64,000 nucleotides of DNA from the NCBI GenBank assembly GCA_002245135.1, contig NGBS01001181.1, positions 1-64,000 of the forward strand, given 5' to 3'. Origin of the DNA: Proteromonas lacertae. Taxonomy: Eukaryota; Sar; Bigyra; Opalinata; Proteromonadidae. Shown piece by piece: positions 1 to 13,825 of this stretch; position 1 is the stretch's first letter, and each line of letters opens with the position of its first letter. The notes under the pieces were generated by a model. It saw nothing but the letters and a program-made list of their open reading frames with translations. It ran no database searches and had not been told where the DNA came from. The translations under genes and the position numbers were made by a program.

Positions 1-3000
1 ATCAGAAGATTTCCATTATGTAAAGATATAATTGGATATTCATTACACTTTTACACATTAGAGAATAGAATACAGAAGTATTTTAGAAATCCAATTGATT
101 CAATGTTTTATTTAGATTATATATCAAGAAATCATCAATCAAGATATGAATTACTAAGATCTAAGAAAGCCAAATCTGTTTCTCAACCATTACAAAGACT
201 ATTCAAATAGATAATAAGAATTCTGAAGAAGTATCAGCGAATTTGGATGTTGATGGATTATTGAAAGAAATATTTAGTGTTAGTTTTATGGATGTGTATG
301 ATAAGATTCAAGATTATTTGAATAAGAATATTCAAGAATCATTTTATATAGTTCCAACCACAGTTCATATGATATTGACATTATTATTGGGAATACAATC
401 GAATTTACCAGTGATATTAGAAGGTGATCCAGGTGTTGGTAAATCAGTAACAGCTCAACATGTTTATAATGCTTTGGATATTCCAATATTCAGATTTAAT
501 TTATCACCAAATATAACAATTCAAGAATTATTTGGTAGTTTAACAATTGGATCTGATCAAAATCAAGAAAGAAAACCAGGTATAATAACAACAGAATTAG
601 AAAATCATAAAGATGATGAAGAAATAGGATTTCTATTTGATGAATTGAATTTAGCTCCATCTGATGTATTGGATGAGTTTTACACATTTATAAAATGTTG
701 TACTGATAAGAATAAAACAACATTTGATGCTCCTGGTTATGGAACAATAGAATTGCCAAAGAAAGTTAATATAATTTGTACTTTAAATCCTGCTTCAATG
801 ACAAGTAACAGATCTTCTTTATCAAGTAATTTATTAACAATTAGTTTATACCATAATGATATATCATATCAATTATCTGAATTATTGACAATAGGTAAAC
901 AAATATTAAAGCAAAGTGAAAATCCAGAAGATGGAGCTGAAGATATAGAAAAGTTCAATCAAATAATCAATCAATTATTTGAACAATCCTTAAGACTTGG
1001 AAAACAAATAGGTATTGGATTTACATTGAGAGAACCAATCAAAGCAATAGAAGTGTGGAGAAGTTTTGATATAAAAGCTGATATAAAAGCAGCTTTATGG
1101 TTGACATTTGGATGTAAATACAATCAGTATGATATTCAAGAAATTGAGAAAAGTTTTATCAATCAATAATAAGATGGATATAAAACTGATAGGTAAAGAA
1201 GAAAATACATTATTAACAGGTCCTTGGTCAATTCCATTCTCAAAAGAATCTTGTGGATTTGATTTTAATCAATTTACAACCTCAGAAAAATCCTTAGCTT
1301 ATAAAATAGCTTTATCATATATATCCAAAAGAGCAGTGATATTATATGGTCCATCTCCATCTGGCAAAAGTTATGTATTAAGAAGATTAGCAGAATTATA
1401 TAATCAGACATTGATAGTTGTTCCATTGAATAGTGAAAGTACAAGTTCTTTATTGATAGGTAGAATGGAATTAGTTTCATGTGGGGAAGAAAAGAAAACT
1501 TCATTAGAGTTTAAGAAAGGTCCATTATTAACAGCTATAGAAAAAGGATGTTGGATAGTAATAGAAGATATAAATCTAGCAAGTGGTGATATTTTGGAAA
1601 GATTAAACTCATTATGTGAAGAAAATCCAGAATTGAAAATAACTGAATATAATGGTGAAAATGGAGATGAAGAAATAAGATATACAAGAGATAATCCCAA
1701 AGCTGAATATAGAATTCATGATAATTTCCGAATTTATTTCTCTTTTTCAACAACCAATCTAGCAACAATTCCAGCTCCATTGTTAAGTCGTTGTATAGAG
1801 ATATATGCTAATCCATTAAACACAGTAGAATCTGCTCAAGAATTGTGTTATATAAAAGAGAGAGAAAATGAAGTGAAATGTTTTGGAAAAGAAATTCCAA
1901 TCAATTTCAGAAATATACTGAGATATTTGAATAATCCAAATGATGAAAGTTATGAATTTGAATTTCATATGAGAAGAGAATCAAAATATCCAATATTAGT
2001 AAAACCACCAGAAACTAATACATCAAATATAAGTATATTAATCAAAGATTGAAAGATAAGAATGTTGATAAAATTGAAGATTTGATAGAACAAGTAATGA
2101 ATGATAGTATATTGATGTTTAACAGGAAAGGAAGTAATAGTGAACATTCCCAAATATACCAAATAATTAATTCTAACTACACATCATCATTATTGTATTA
2201 TCCACTTTATCAGATATATTCAACAGTGAATAAGAATTTTGGTAAAAATACAACAATAATTGAATGTAATCCAAATCTTCAAAGATGGATTTTATTCAAA
2301 TACTTCAAACTATCTTCATCAGACAAGATGAAATATATTCACAAATGTCCTTTGATTGATATAGAAGATAGTGAAATAACAAAATTGAAAGAATATTATA
2401 AATTCAAAAAAGATTCAGATGAATTGTTGTTATGTTATATAATAGGTAAAGATAAAGTATTATTGAATAATAAAGATTCTCAATGGAATAAATATCAAAA
2501 TGTGTTTAGTGATATAATTGAAAAGATAGATGAATTAGGTCCAATAGAAGTAATAGAGAATATAATAAACAAAACACTTCGATTATTGAAAGGTTATTCA
2601 TCAAATATATCAAGAAGACCAAAAGAAAACACAGGAATGACTGATTTATTATTTAATGATATTCAAAGAATATATGATGAATTTGATGAAGCAATGAAAG
2701 ATACAAGTTTAAAACTGAATAGATTCTATGGAATGGATAAATATTTTGAAGAATATTCTACATTTTATACTGATATGAAAGATTTAAAAGCAATATCTAT
2801 GATAAGAGAACATGAAAAAGACAAAGACAAATGAATTATAACAAAATCAAAAGAGAATTAACAAAAATAAAGAATGGATTTGAAATGGATTTTGAAGAAG
2901 AAAACAATGTAATATTAGAAGGAATAGATGATGATGCTTATAATTTATTAAAAGATATAAAACAAATAAAAGACACAATAATCGATTATCATCAAATTCA

Positions 3001-6000
3001 AGATAAAGAAGCAAGATTGTATTTAGAATGTAGTCATTTCTTATATGCTTTAGAAGTGTCAAATACAGCATCAGCAATAGTTCAATATTATGAATTATTG
3101 AGAGAATTAGAAATATCAAAAGATAAGTTAATTCATGATTTTGAGAATTTTGAAGTAATGAAAGAATCTTTAGAAATATATGTGACAGCTAGAATCAATT
3201 ATTATGCTAAAACTGTAGATTTGAATTATTATTATTCCATAATTAAAGAAGCTCCATTTTATATTCATGGATCTGTAACTCAAGAACAATTAGATAGTGC
3301 AATAAATACTTTATTAGATAATGATTGGATTATACCAAAGAAAAAAAGAAATGATGATGGTAAAATGGAAATGGATTTATCACACATAACTGATAAATGT
3401 AATACAGATTATTATGAAGATAAATTAGAATTACAAGCATTGAGAATCATTAGATATGTAGAAGAAGAAAATGAAAGAGAATTGGATTTACATAAGATAT
3501 TATCATTAGAACCATACAATTACACAAGTAAATGTGAACCAGGAACAATAGTATCATCATCTGATTTAAAGTATGAATATCAATTAAAGAATTATAATAT
3601 GAAAAGTGAACCTTTGTTTTATATCTATGAAGGAATATATTTTTCTTCACTGCCATTTCATGATAAATTAGTTTTAATATGTCCATTATTACACAATGAA
3701 TTATCAGATATTGTGTTAGAAATATTGAGTGAAATATCATTGAAAGATTTCTTTAAAACAAATCCTATTCTAAAATCAATAGATGATATAATTCCAAAAA
3801 CAGATGAATATCTTCAAAATGAATATAAAAATGGAATAGAAGGAATAGATCAGAAGATAAAGAGATTAGAAAAAGAGTATAATGAATTGAAGAATAATAA
3901 AAACAAATTAGAAAATAATTATAAACAAATGGAAGATAAATTAAAAAGAGATGCTAAAAAAGCTGTTAAAAGAGAAAATAAAGAATTTGAAAAGAAATAT
4001 GGATCAATAGAATCAATAGAGAAAGCTAAGAATTATATTTTGACATTATATTATCATGAATCAATAAATCATATGATTGAAAAGACTAATTCATATGAAT
4101 CAAATTTAGCAGATTTTATCAAGTCAAAATTAAACAATATAGAACCAGATTCTATTTATTTCAAAGTTGTTATTTTCAGATATTCAAAAAATTCCAGTTT
4201 CAAATTTAAACTTCATTGTGGTGATGATTCTATATTGGGATTTACAAATCATGAAATAAATATTAAAGAAGGATGGGGAGATTGGATTAAAAGTAAAGTT
4301 GGTTTAAGTAATGAAAGAAAAGAATTATATGTTGTTTTGCCATTATCAACTTATGATGTGAATGTTGAAATAACAAAGAAATATGGTGCTGTGGAAATTG
4401 AATATAAATATTATCCATTTAATTCAGATAATACAAGTGATTATGTCTCTCGTTCTTTGATGTTGAATATGATAAAATTCTGTAAAGAAAATAAGATTAG
4501 ATATGCAACTGATTTTAATAAAGAATTGTTTAATGAATATTCATTCTTATTTAAAGGTGGAAATAAATCTGGAAGCTCAAATAAAGGTTATAGATTATAT
4601 TTATTTGATAATAATTATGGATATAATGGAATTAATCTACATAATTCATATTTTGATTCAGATATAAACATATTTCCTATTAACCAAATGTTCACTTACT
4701 TTAAACTTTCAAATTGTATTTCAATACCAAGAAATGCACCAAAAGCAAATGAAGTTGAAATGAGTAGTTTAACAGAAGATATATATAAAATATTTATCAA
4801 AAAGTCGTTTGCTTCTGTAAATGATTATTATTCATATATCTCATATTCCAAAAAGTATCAAAAAGGAATTAGAAATGATTTTGGAGGTATAATAGATGAT
4901 ATTAATAATTGTCAAAAGGAGATTAATGAAATTGAAAGAATATATTCAATAAAGGATCATGAATTAGAAAATACTAAGAAAGAAAAACAGAGAATTATAA
5001 AACCAAAACCAATACAATCAAAAGTGTTTATTCCAGAAGGATATGTATATAAAAGAGATAATTCAAAGTCAAAGAAAGATAAAATGAATTTAGCAAATGT
5101 AATTTTTATTACGAATATTAAAGATCATGAATTTATTCTTCCTGAAGATGATTATATTGAATTACCTCCATTAGTCAAATCAAGATCTAATCCAATTATA
5201 ACAATTCCAATAATAAATCCATCTAACATCAATATATCTGTTGAATCAAAGAAATGTCATGTAAGAATAACACCATCAAGTGAATTAGAAATAATGATTG
5301 ATAATCCAGAAGTAGGAGAAATAGAAATACCAATAAAAATATCAATTCCAAACAAGTCAATTGAAATGAAAGTGAAATTTGAAGTGAAAGAATATGATGG
5401 TGTTTTTTTCACAAATTATCAATGTGGAATTGATTCAAGTTATCTAAACAGATTAATCTATACATGTAAGTATTATGATCCTCCATTTGAATTAACTTGG
5501 TTTGATGAAAAAGGAAAACATACAAAACAACACAATAGAGGTTATTATTCCTCTAAAATGGAAGTTGATGATCATTATTCTGTTTACCATGTTAATTATT
5601 TAAATCAACCATTAGGTTTTAAATTTATTGGCAAAAAAGGAAAATGGAAATTATATAATCCTTATTTAGAATCTCCATTAAATGATATTGTTGGTTTGCC
5701 AAAAGATATAGTTGATGTAGATGAAAAATTAAATCAAATACAACAAAAGAATAGTTTGACAGAATATGTTAATGGTTTAAAGAATATATTCTTATCAAAA
5801 CTATCAAATAATGAAGATGTAAGTGATAAAGTAAATCAAATAATTTCCTATTTATATCATATATCAGTTAACAAAGAAGATTATCTGAATAGTATATTCA
5901 GATTAGTAAATGATAATCTTCAATACATAAACACTCAAAATCATCCATTAATATGGAAAGACAAACGAGAATTAGGAAATGAAGTGAGAAAGAATATAAA

Positions 6001-9000
6001 CAATCCGCAAAATGATAGAAAGAAAGCAGTTGCTGAAATAAAACAGAATGAGAATATTACATTATTAACAAGAGTTAATAAAGGTGATAATAACAATGGA
6101 AAAGGAAAATTAGTGAAATTGGGTAATAGAGAAAGAGATAATGATATGAAAATGATAATAAGTGCTTTTATAGGTGATATGAATCCTGAAATAGAAGATG
6201 AAGCAAATGAAGAAAATGAGAATGAGATGAATGAAGAAGATGTAGAAAGACAGAAAGATAATTTGAGAGATATGAATGTAAGAGATATATTAGAACATTT
6301 CAAAACTATGACATTAGATGAATATTTCAAATCAATAGATGAAAGAAGAAATGATAAAGATGCAACAAAGATAATGAAATTGAAAGAAGAAGAGAATAGA
6401 CTTCCATCATCAGAATTTAAACCAATCAATGAAATTGATACTAATATGATGAAAGAATATAGAAAATCATTATTGAAATATGTTTATTATATGACAAATG
6501 AAATAAGAAATCTAAATTCAATGAAAGAAAATCCATTACAACTGATTCAAACATTGACAATAATAATTGATACATCATTTACACATAAGAAATACAAAGC
6601 CAGATTAAGATCATTAACAGCATGTATATTATTATTGATTTGTAAAGAGTTGAATATATCAACCCAAATATTAGCATCATTATCACATGGTCAATGTATA
6701 TCAATAGCTGAATATAAAGAAGATTTATATATAAAAATGAGTCGAATATTTGATTTAGAAGGAGTAGAGAAAATGCCTTCAACTCCATTAGATGTATTTT
6801 CATATCCTGAAGACACACCAACAAATAATCCAAATTATGATCATATGTATATAATAGTAAGTGATTGTTTTTCAGAACAATTATTAACATCCAATGATGA
6901 TGTATGTAATTTCATAAGAAGTAATTTGAAAGTATTATTTTTGATGAGAATAAATGGAAATAATGATCATCCAGATGAATTATTATCACCAGAAAATTGT
7001 AACAAGATAAATCAATATATAGAATCTAATTTTACATCAAATAACAATATAATGATTGATAATGAAAGATGTTTTGAAGATATGAAATATTTTGTGAAAT
7101 TATATCCTTTCTTCTATTCTGAAAGAGTAATAGAATATAATATACCAAAAGATATAAAACCCCAATCCAATCCAAATATAAATGATAATTCAAAATCAAT
7201 AGGAATAGGATTATATGAAGTAAAAGAAAAAGATATATATGCAGTTTTAATTGATGATAGTAAATATGATGGAAATACAATAAAACTACCAGCTGTTGGT
7301 GATAAAGATTTAGATTTCATAAGTCATGGAAATGGTAATGTTGTATTACATAAATATTTGACAGAGAATATAAAGAGTAATTTGTTATTTTATCCATTGA
7401 ATTCTTCTTTAACAATTCCAAACAAACCAACAACATGGATAGCTAGTGTATCTGGAACATCAATTCATTTTCAGAATTTCATAAAGTTCATAATAACAGG
7501 AATAAGTGATGGGAAATTATTCAAAAAGAAAACAGGAAATAAGATAAGATCTTACAGTTTATCAATAGTGTTAGATGCATCTTCATTCACAATGAGTCCA
7601 ATCCAATATATCTCATACATTAAAGACATTTTATACCTTATTAAGAGGAATATGTGAAGTGAATGTTCCAGCCATAGATATTTGGATTGCAACTGATCAA
7701 ATAAACAAAATAGGAACAGGTTTAAACTCAACCTGATGCTTGGAGTCCAATAATAATGAGTTCAATAAATCAGATAGTAGAATTATGTAAAGATCATCCA
7801 ATTGAAGTGACTTGTTTATGTGAAACATTACAATATTCAATAGCAACTTGTACATCCAGACCATATAGTCCAATAGTATTTGTATTAACCAATAACAATA
7901 TGATGAATAAAGAAATGAAGATAAGATTGAAAGAAGTGATAAAATCAACTGATTGTAATATAATCGGAATGGGAGTTGGATATAATTTATATGTTGATAA
8001 TATGAAGAATTTATTCCCTCATTATTTATGGAGTTATAATCCTGATAATTTAGACAAAGTAATATCTTCAATGAGTAATCCAATAATGAAGATGAAAGGA
8101 AATACTCAAAATTATCCATTTGAAGATGGTTCAATCAATGATTTAACAATGCCAATTCCAATAATGGATGAAATAATGGTGAAATTTATAAGTGAATTAT
8201 ATTCTGTATATGAATTTAGAGCTAAGTTCTTTAATGTATTAAAAACCAGAGATGGTGATATAAATGCTTTAGAAGAGAATGTGGCAAGTAATGAATATGA
8301 TTTAGGTAAAGATGGTGCATTTAAAGGATTTAATGTATTGATAGTGATATTATATTTATGTCGTGGAATAAGAGATTCAATAACAGAAAATATAATAGAT
8401 CCAGATATAACTGATGCTATATTACAGAATGGAAAAGCTGATGAAAAAGGAGTAAATCATAGTCCAGTAAAGAAACTTGAAGAAAAAGGCTTTAGAGTGT
8501 TAGTAGTTTATGATTATTATACAGCAATTCAAGAAATAGCTACAAAACAATATAGAAGTGTAATAGTAACATGTAGTGATGGAACAGGAGTATTTCCTAA
8601 AGAAGCAGCTAATACAGAATTTGGTTATTTATATTCATTTATTGATGTATTGAAAACAGTTTTATGAATGTGGAGGAGGTATATTTTGGATGTTAGAAAA
8701 CTATCCATATACTTATGAAGCAGATATATTCTTTGAGAGAGTATATGGAATAAAAGAATTGTGTAAAGATGTGAATATAGCTGGTGGAAAGACAATGAGT
8801 CGAGATGTAAATGCAACAGCAGGTCATTTCTTAACAGTTGGACAAGATGCATTCCAATTTAATATAAACAATTTGAAGATTGATACAGGTTTGAAATATA
8901 TATTTGAAGGTAAAACTTTGGCTTGTTTGGATGAACCTGCTGTAGAAAGAATAGGATTTAAGAAGTTTGCATGTGAATCAACAGGTAAAGCTTCAATAAT

Positions 9001-9955
9001 GTTGAAAGAACAAGAAGGAAATAAAGGTAAAATGGTGATAGATACAGCTTCAACGAAATTATTTTTAGAATTCACAAGTGATGGAACAAGTAGATGGATT
9101 AGTAATGCTGTTGTTTGGTTATTGAATATTGATAGTTATTTCTCATGTAATAGATTCAATGGAAATATTCCAAATACTTTACCAATTCAAGTTGATATGA
9201 GTAAGATAAAAATTGATAATTCATATTCAAAAAGAGAAAAAGTAGTATTAAAACCAATAAATTTCTGTTTGTCTGTTGTGATGGATTGTACTCCATCAAT
9301 GGGACCTTATATTGAAAGTACAAAGAATCTTATTATGTCATTATTCAATGAATTGAATGAAATAAAAAGAAAAGCAGGTGTTGATGCTTCATCAAAGATA
9401 TGTGCACAATTCGTTGGATATGGTGATTTTGATGGTTCTACAGGTAGAGTAGATGGGAGTAGATGTATTTACAAACAATCTGGAGTTATGGAGGATATTT
9501 CAGCATTAGTAGAGTTTATGAGAGATGTAAAAGATGAAGCAGAGTTTGGTTGTGATGCAATAGAAGATTTGAATGATGGTTTTGATTGTGCTGTTAATAA
9601 TATAAGATATTTAACAGATGATTATAAACATATGATATTAGTTGCAGGAGATTATCCAGGTCATGGTGATGCAAATGGAATTAAAGCTATACATGATGAT
9701 TATTCTACAATACATCCAATTAAAAGAGTAAGTTGGGATATTTTTTGGAGTGACGTATGTGATAGATTAAAAAAAATAGATGCTGATGTTCATTGCTTAT
9801 GTATAGGTGATTATGGTATTTCAAATACAATGGATAGAATAAGAAAACTCTATCCAAAAGTTAAAGATTATCGAACAAATGATGCTTCACAGTTTTCCAG
9901 AGTAATGAGAGAAGCAATAGTATGTCAATACAAAGCATATGTAGGAGTTTCATAA
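1..9955 (+). CDS. Giant AAA+/VWA protein, midasin-like; 5' end outside window, frame slips seven times
   Basis: Large ATPase of the dynein-related, midasin-like class. In order: a lid-like end segment (1-207), an AAA+ module with Walker A GDPGVGKSVT (423) and Walker B-type LFDELNLAP (about 635), and a second module with GPSPSGKS (1349) and WIVIEDINLAS (1552). A long middle follows with a charged coil near 3840-4010 and an acidic patch near 6190. Three VWA-like folds close the protein, opening IIIDTSFTHK (6559), LSIVLDASSFT (7559) and LSVVMDCTPSMG (9268). The last also has VAGDYPGHGD, like VWAs of VwkA-type alpha-kinases. Canonical midasin has six AAA+ modules and one MIDAS, so this is a relative and its client is unknown. 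No introns seen. The frame changes by one base near 208, 1160, 2049, 2831, 7622, 7728 and 8662, and protein is good on both sides each time. Base-call slips or early decay are both possible. Confidence 0.75.
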
Positions 9956-10115
9956 AATTTTCAACTATTTTCTATTGTTTTTATTCTTCTATTAACATTT
10001 AAGTTGTATGACATTTTTATGATGTTGTGAAAGAAATTTAAAAATAAAATACATATTTGATTGATATAATCAATCAAGCCAAAAGAAAAAGCTTGATCTA
10101 GATTTTTCTTATTCT

Positions 10116-12671
10116 ATGCCTTATGAAGTGTTAGAGCAGATTGAAAGAGGTCCAGCTGGTAATATATATAAGGTAAAATGGAATGGACAATTTGCATTAG
10201 TGAGAAAGGATAAGATTCTAAGAGATCATGGTGCTGATAAGTTTGAGGAGGAAGTATGGTTATAAACATAATATTTCGAATAGATAAATATCGTTAATAG
10301 TTGTAATAATCCATACATTATAAAATACTATGATTCTTTTGTAGAAACAGATGAATATGATAAAAAATGGTTTTGCGTACTAATGCAATACTGTCCAAAA
10401 TCAATACCAGTACTTATAAAAGAAAAGAAAGAGAAGGGTGAGTATCTTAGTAACACAGAAATATTATACTATCTTGTAGAGATATTAAATGCATTACATT
10501 ATTTACAAGAGAATCATATAATTCATAGTAATTTAAAACCAGAAAATATCTTATTATCTGAAGATAATCATTGTATATTACAAGATTTTTCATTAGCTGA
10601 ACATTATAGTAATTTAACTACAATAAAGTCTACATTAGTCGGTACACCATTATATATGGCTCCAGAGATGGTAATAGATAGGAAATTCCATATAAAATCA
10701 GAGAGTTGGTCATTAGGTTTAATTTTATATGAATTATGTACTTTAGAGAGTGTTTATGATCAAATAGTAACATTTGCTGATAGAAATAAGTTATATTCCA
10801 CACCATTTGATATATTGAAGTGTAATTATCCAAAATATATAGATAAAGGGATTGTTGATATAATACATATGTTGTTAAAACGAATTCCTGATGAAAGACC
10901 ATCAATTGATGATTTGATATATAATAATTCATTAATTAAGCCATTCTATAATTCAATCACAACAAATTCTACTACTGACATATCAATAATAAAAACAGAA
11001 TTAAAGAATGAAGAAAATAACAGTATTCATAAATATATAACACTCTTAACAATAAAAAAAATACCAAATGGAAATGTATATAAAGTGATATGGAATGATA
11101 AAGAAGTTGTGTTGAAAAAAGAAGAATTAAATGATAAAAATGATATTGATAAGTGGAATAATGAAATAGAAATATTAAAGACATGCAGTTCTCCATATAT
11201 AATTCATTATTATGATTGTTTTAAAGAGAAAAGTATTGAAAAAGATGATAAATACAATTATTGCATTTTTATTCAATATTATCCGCAATCATTAAGAGAT
11301 GTTATAAATAAGGTAAAAAAGGAGAATAAATATTTATCCTTTGAAGAAATAATGAAATATTTCAATGAAATTTTATTGGGATTAGAATATTTACATAATC
11401 ATCACATATTATATCTTAATTTAAAACCAGACAATATATTAATAACAAATGATAATCATTGTGTATTATCAAACCTTAGAAATTCAAAATCAGTAGATAA
11501 TTTGGATAGTTTAGTTGAAGAAGAGATAAATGATATAGATAATATTCAATTATTATATTATTTATCACCTGAACAGATTGATAATAAACCATTCAATTCA
11601 AAAAGTGATATATTTTCACTTGGTTTATTGTTATATGAAATGTGTAACAACGAATCATTATTTAATAATATTAATACATTTGAAGAATTAAATAAAATAA
11701 TTCATACACCGTATAATGAATTGAATAAACCATTATTATCATCTTCATTATCTAATAATAATAATAATAATAATATGATAATAATAATAACAGAGTTACT
11801 ATTACATTTATTGAAACAAAATCCAAATGAAAGACCAACAATTGAACAAATTAATAGACATTTAATAGTTAATCCAATAACACATAAATATGAGAGAATT
11901 AATACAATAGGATATAATGCAAATGGAGCTACTTATAAAGTGAAATGGAATAATCAATTAGTAGCATTGAAGAGAGAAAGAGTAAAAACAGATAGTGATA
12001 TTGAATATTATAAACATGAAGCTAATATTATAAAGTCTTGTAGTAATGAATATATCGTTCATTATTGTGATTCATTTATTGATACTGATGAAAAAGGTAA
12101 TAAATGTTATAGTATATTGATGCAATATTGTTATAAATCACTGGATCAATTGATAAAGAATTGTAGAGATAATAATAATAAAAATGATTATTTCAATAAT
12201 GAAATGATTAAGATATATTTTAGAGAAATATTGATTGGAGTTAAGTATTTACATAGTAAAGATATTATTCATTGTAATATTAAAACGACTAATATTTTAT
12301 TAACTGAAGATCATCATTGTGTTATAAAAGGTTTTTCTGATTCTGTGATAATTAGTGAAGTTGATGAGAATGTAAAGTTAAAAAGAGAGAATTATAGTAT
12401 ATATTCATCTCCTGAAGAGATTAAGATGAATATTGTGAGTAAAAAGGGTGATATATGGTCTTTAGGGTTGATATTGTATGAATTATGTAGTTTAAAGCCA
12501 TTATTTAGTAATATTGAGGAAATAAGATCAATAGAGAATTGTTTATCAGAGAGTGTAGTTAAATGTATAAAAGAAGTTGATAAAAAAGAATTTGTAAGTA
12601 TAATTATGAATTGTCTGAATGTAAATCCAGAAAAAAGACCACCGATAGAAGAAATAATGAAAATGACATGA
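10116..12671 (+). CDS. Triple pseudokinase (three NEK-like kinase folds, all without catalytic Asp)
   Basis: About 841 residues carrying three consecutive protein-kinase folds related to the neighbouring NEK-like kinases. The first exon has 46 codons, and a 30-nt intron (10254-10283) sits at the same point as in the paralogues. The catalytic loops read HSNLKPENILL, YLNLKPDNILI and HCNIKTTNILL, so the HRD aspartate is lost in all three. The DFG positions read DFS, NLR and GFS. The ATP-binding lysine survives in folds 2 (VVLKKE) and 3 (VALKRE) but is ALVRK in fold 1. C-lobe motifs such as the APE-like APEM and SPEE and the DIWSLGLILYE signature stay well kept. From this I infer a folded scaffold or regulator, perhaps of the adjacent active kinases, without phosphotransfer. 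It lacks the C-terminal domain of the paralogues. Stop is TGA. Confidence 0.85.
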
Positions 12672-12781
12672 AATACTAATATAATTGTTTATTTTTGATG
12701 TTTTTTTGAGCTGTTCCAAATTCTTTGAATATAGAGTTGTTTCCTATCATTCAATTTTGTATTTTTTGCTGTTTATCAATA

Positions 12782-13640
12782 ATGAGATCTTTACTGCTTA
12801 TTTGCTTATTGTCAGTTGCATTATGTGGATGTCCAAATAACTGTAATAGTCATGGAAAGTGTGTTAATGGAGAGTGTCAATGTTTTCGTTCAACTGGATT
12901 AGAAACTATTGTTAGTGGTAATACCGATTTGAATATCGAATCTTATTATGGGTAAGATTGTTCAAGAAGTATTTTTTTTATTTATTTGATTAGAAATGTG
13001 TCCAATGGGTATTACCTTTGGTAGTATTGGTGAAACAGGATATAAAATTAATTTAGATGGAACACCAACTGCTGTTCCAAACAGAAGAATGGATGATCAA
13101 TTAGTTAAAGGAGATGTTGGTAAACCTACTTCTGATGTTCCAGATCATCATATGTATGCTGAATGTAGTGGAGCTGGTTTATGTAATTCAGAAACAGGTG
13201 TTTGTGAATGTTTTGATGGATTTGAAGGTAAAGCTTGTCAAAGAATGTCTTGTCCAAATAAATGCAGTGGAAAAGGCAAATGCGTTCCAATTAGTGAAGC
13301 TGTTGGATTAGGAAGTGGTGCTATTATAGATTATTTTGGTTTTAATGGAAGAGTTAAAAGTGATAAAACACAACTTAAAGATAATGATTCTGAAGCTAAA
13401 TTCTTTGGTTGTTTGTGTGATAAAGGTTTCAGAGGTTCAGACTGTTCATTGAGAGAATGTCCATCAGGAGAAGATCCACAGAAAGCAACAAATACAAAAG
13501 ATGCTGATGGTGCACTTAATCTTAAAGTTGAACAAAGAGATTGTAGTGGAAGAGGTACTTGCAATTATGAAACAGGCGAATGTCAATGCTTTGATGGATA
13601 TAGTGGAGCTAGCTGTAGTTCTATGACAACGTTCATGTAA
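12782..13640 (+). CDS. Secreted EGF-like (teneurin/tenascin-type) cysteine-rich protein with an in-frame TAA
   Basis: The start ATG at 12782 opens a clear signal peptide (MRSLLLICLLSVALCGC). EGF-like modules follow, with CPNNCNSHGKC, CSGAGLCNSETGVCEC, CPNKCSGKGKC and GRGTCNYETGECQC. Such proteins are secreted or cell-surface adhesion or matrix factors. The exon join is odd. A 25-nt intron at 12969-12993 (GTATTT to TTAG) gives ...ESYYG-stop-DCSRKMCPMG, a perfect EGF frame except for a TAA at 12953-12955. A 42-nt intron starting at 12952 would remove the TAA, but it throws the downstream cysteines out of frame. The TAA may be a base error, a real nonsense change or a recoded codon. Downstream to the TAA stop at 13640 everything is open. 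Confidence 0.75.
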
Positions 13641-13825
13641 ATAATTAAGAAAATATGTACAATTGATATTAAAACTTAGAAATTATATATTTTTAATATT
13701 AAATATATATTATTATATGTTTTAAAACATAATATCATCATATTTATCAGCTAAAATACAATATTTTTAGTTTTTATTCTTTACACCCGAAAACCATAGT
13801 ATTTACACCGAATAGATATTAAAAA

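Noticed and set aside
5941-6429. Serine-rich minus-strand open frame inside the giant gene
   Set aside because: Complement of an acidic, Glu/Asn-rich coding stretch; low complexity and no supporting motif.
200-8670. Programmed ribosomal frameshifting in the giant AAA+/VWA gene
   Set aside because: Shifts go in both directions, with no common slippery motif and at seven sites. Known systems use one site or one consistent direction.
200-8670. Tiny introns as cause of the seven frame changes in the giant gene
   Set aside because: At four of the sites I checked (2831, 7728, 8662 and 208) no GT..AG segment of suitable length and phase removes the stop and restores the right frame.
1-9955. RNF213-like E3 ligase
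   Set aside because: Walker B context DELNLAP is midasin-type, no RING is visible, and VWA folds close the protein.
13114-13311. Second open frame overlapping the EGF-like gene
   Set aside because: A shadow frame of the cysteine-rich coding region, with no start context or domain.
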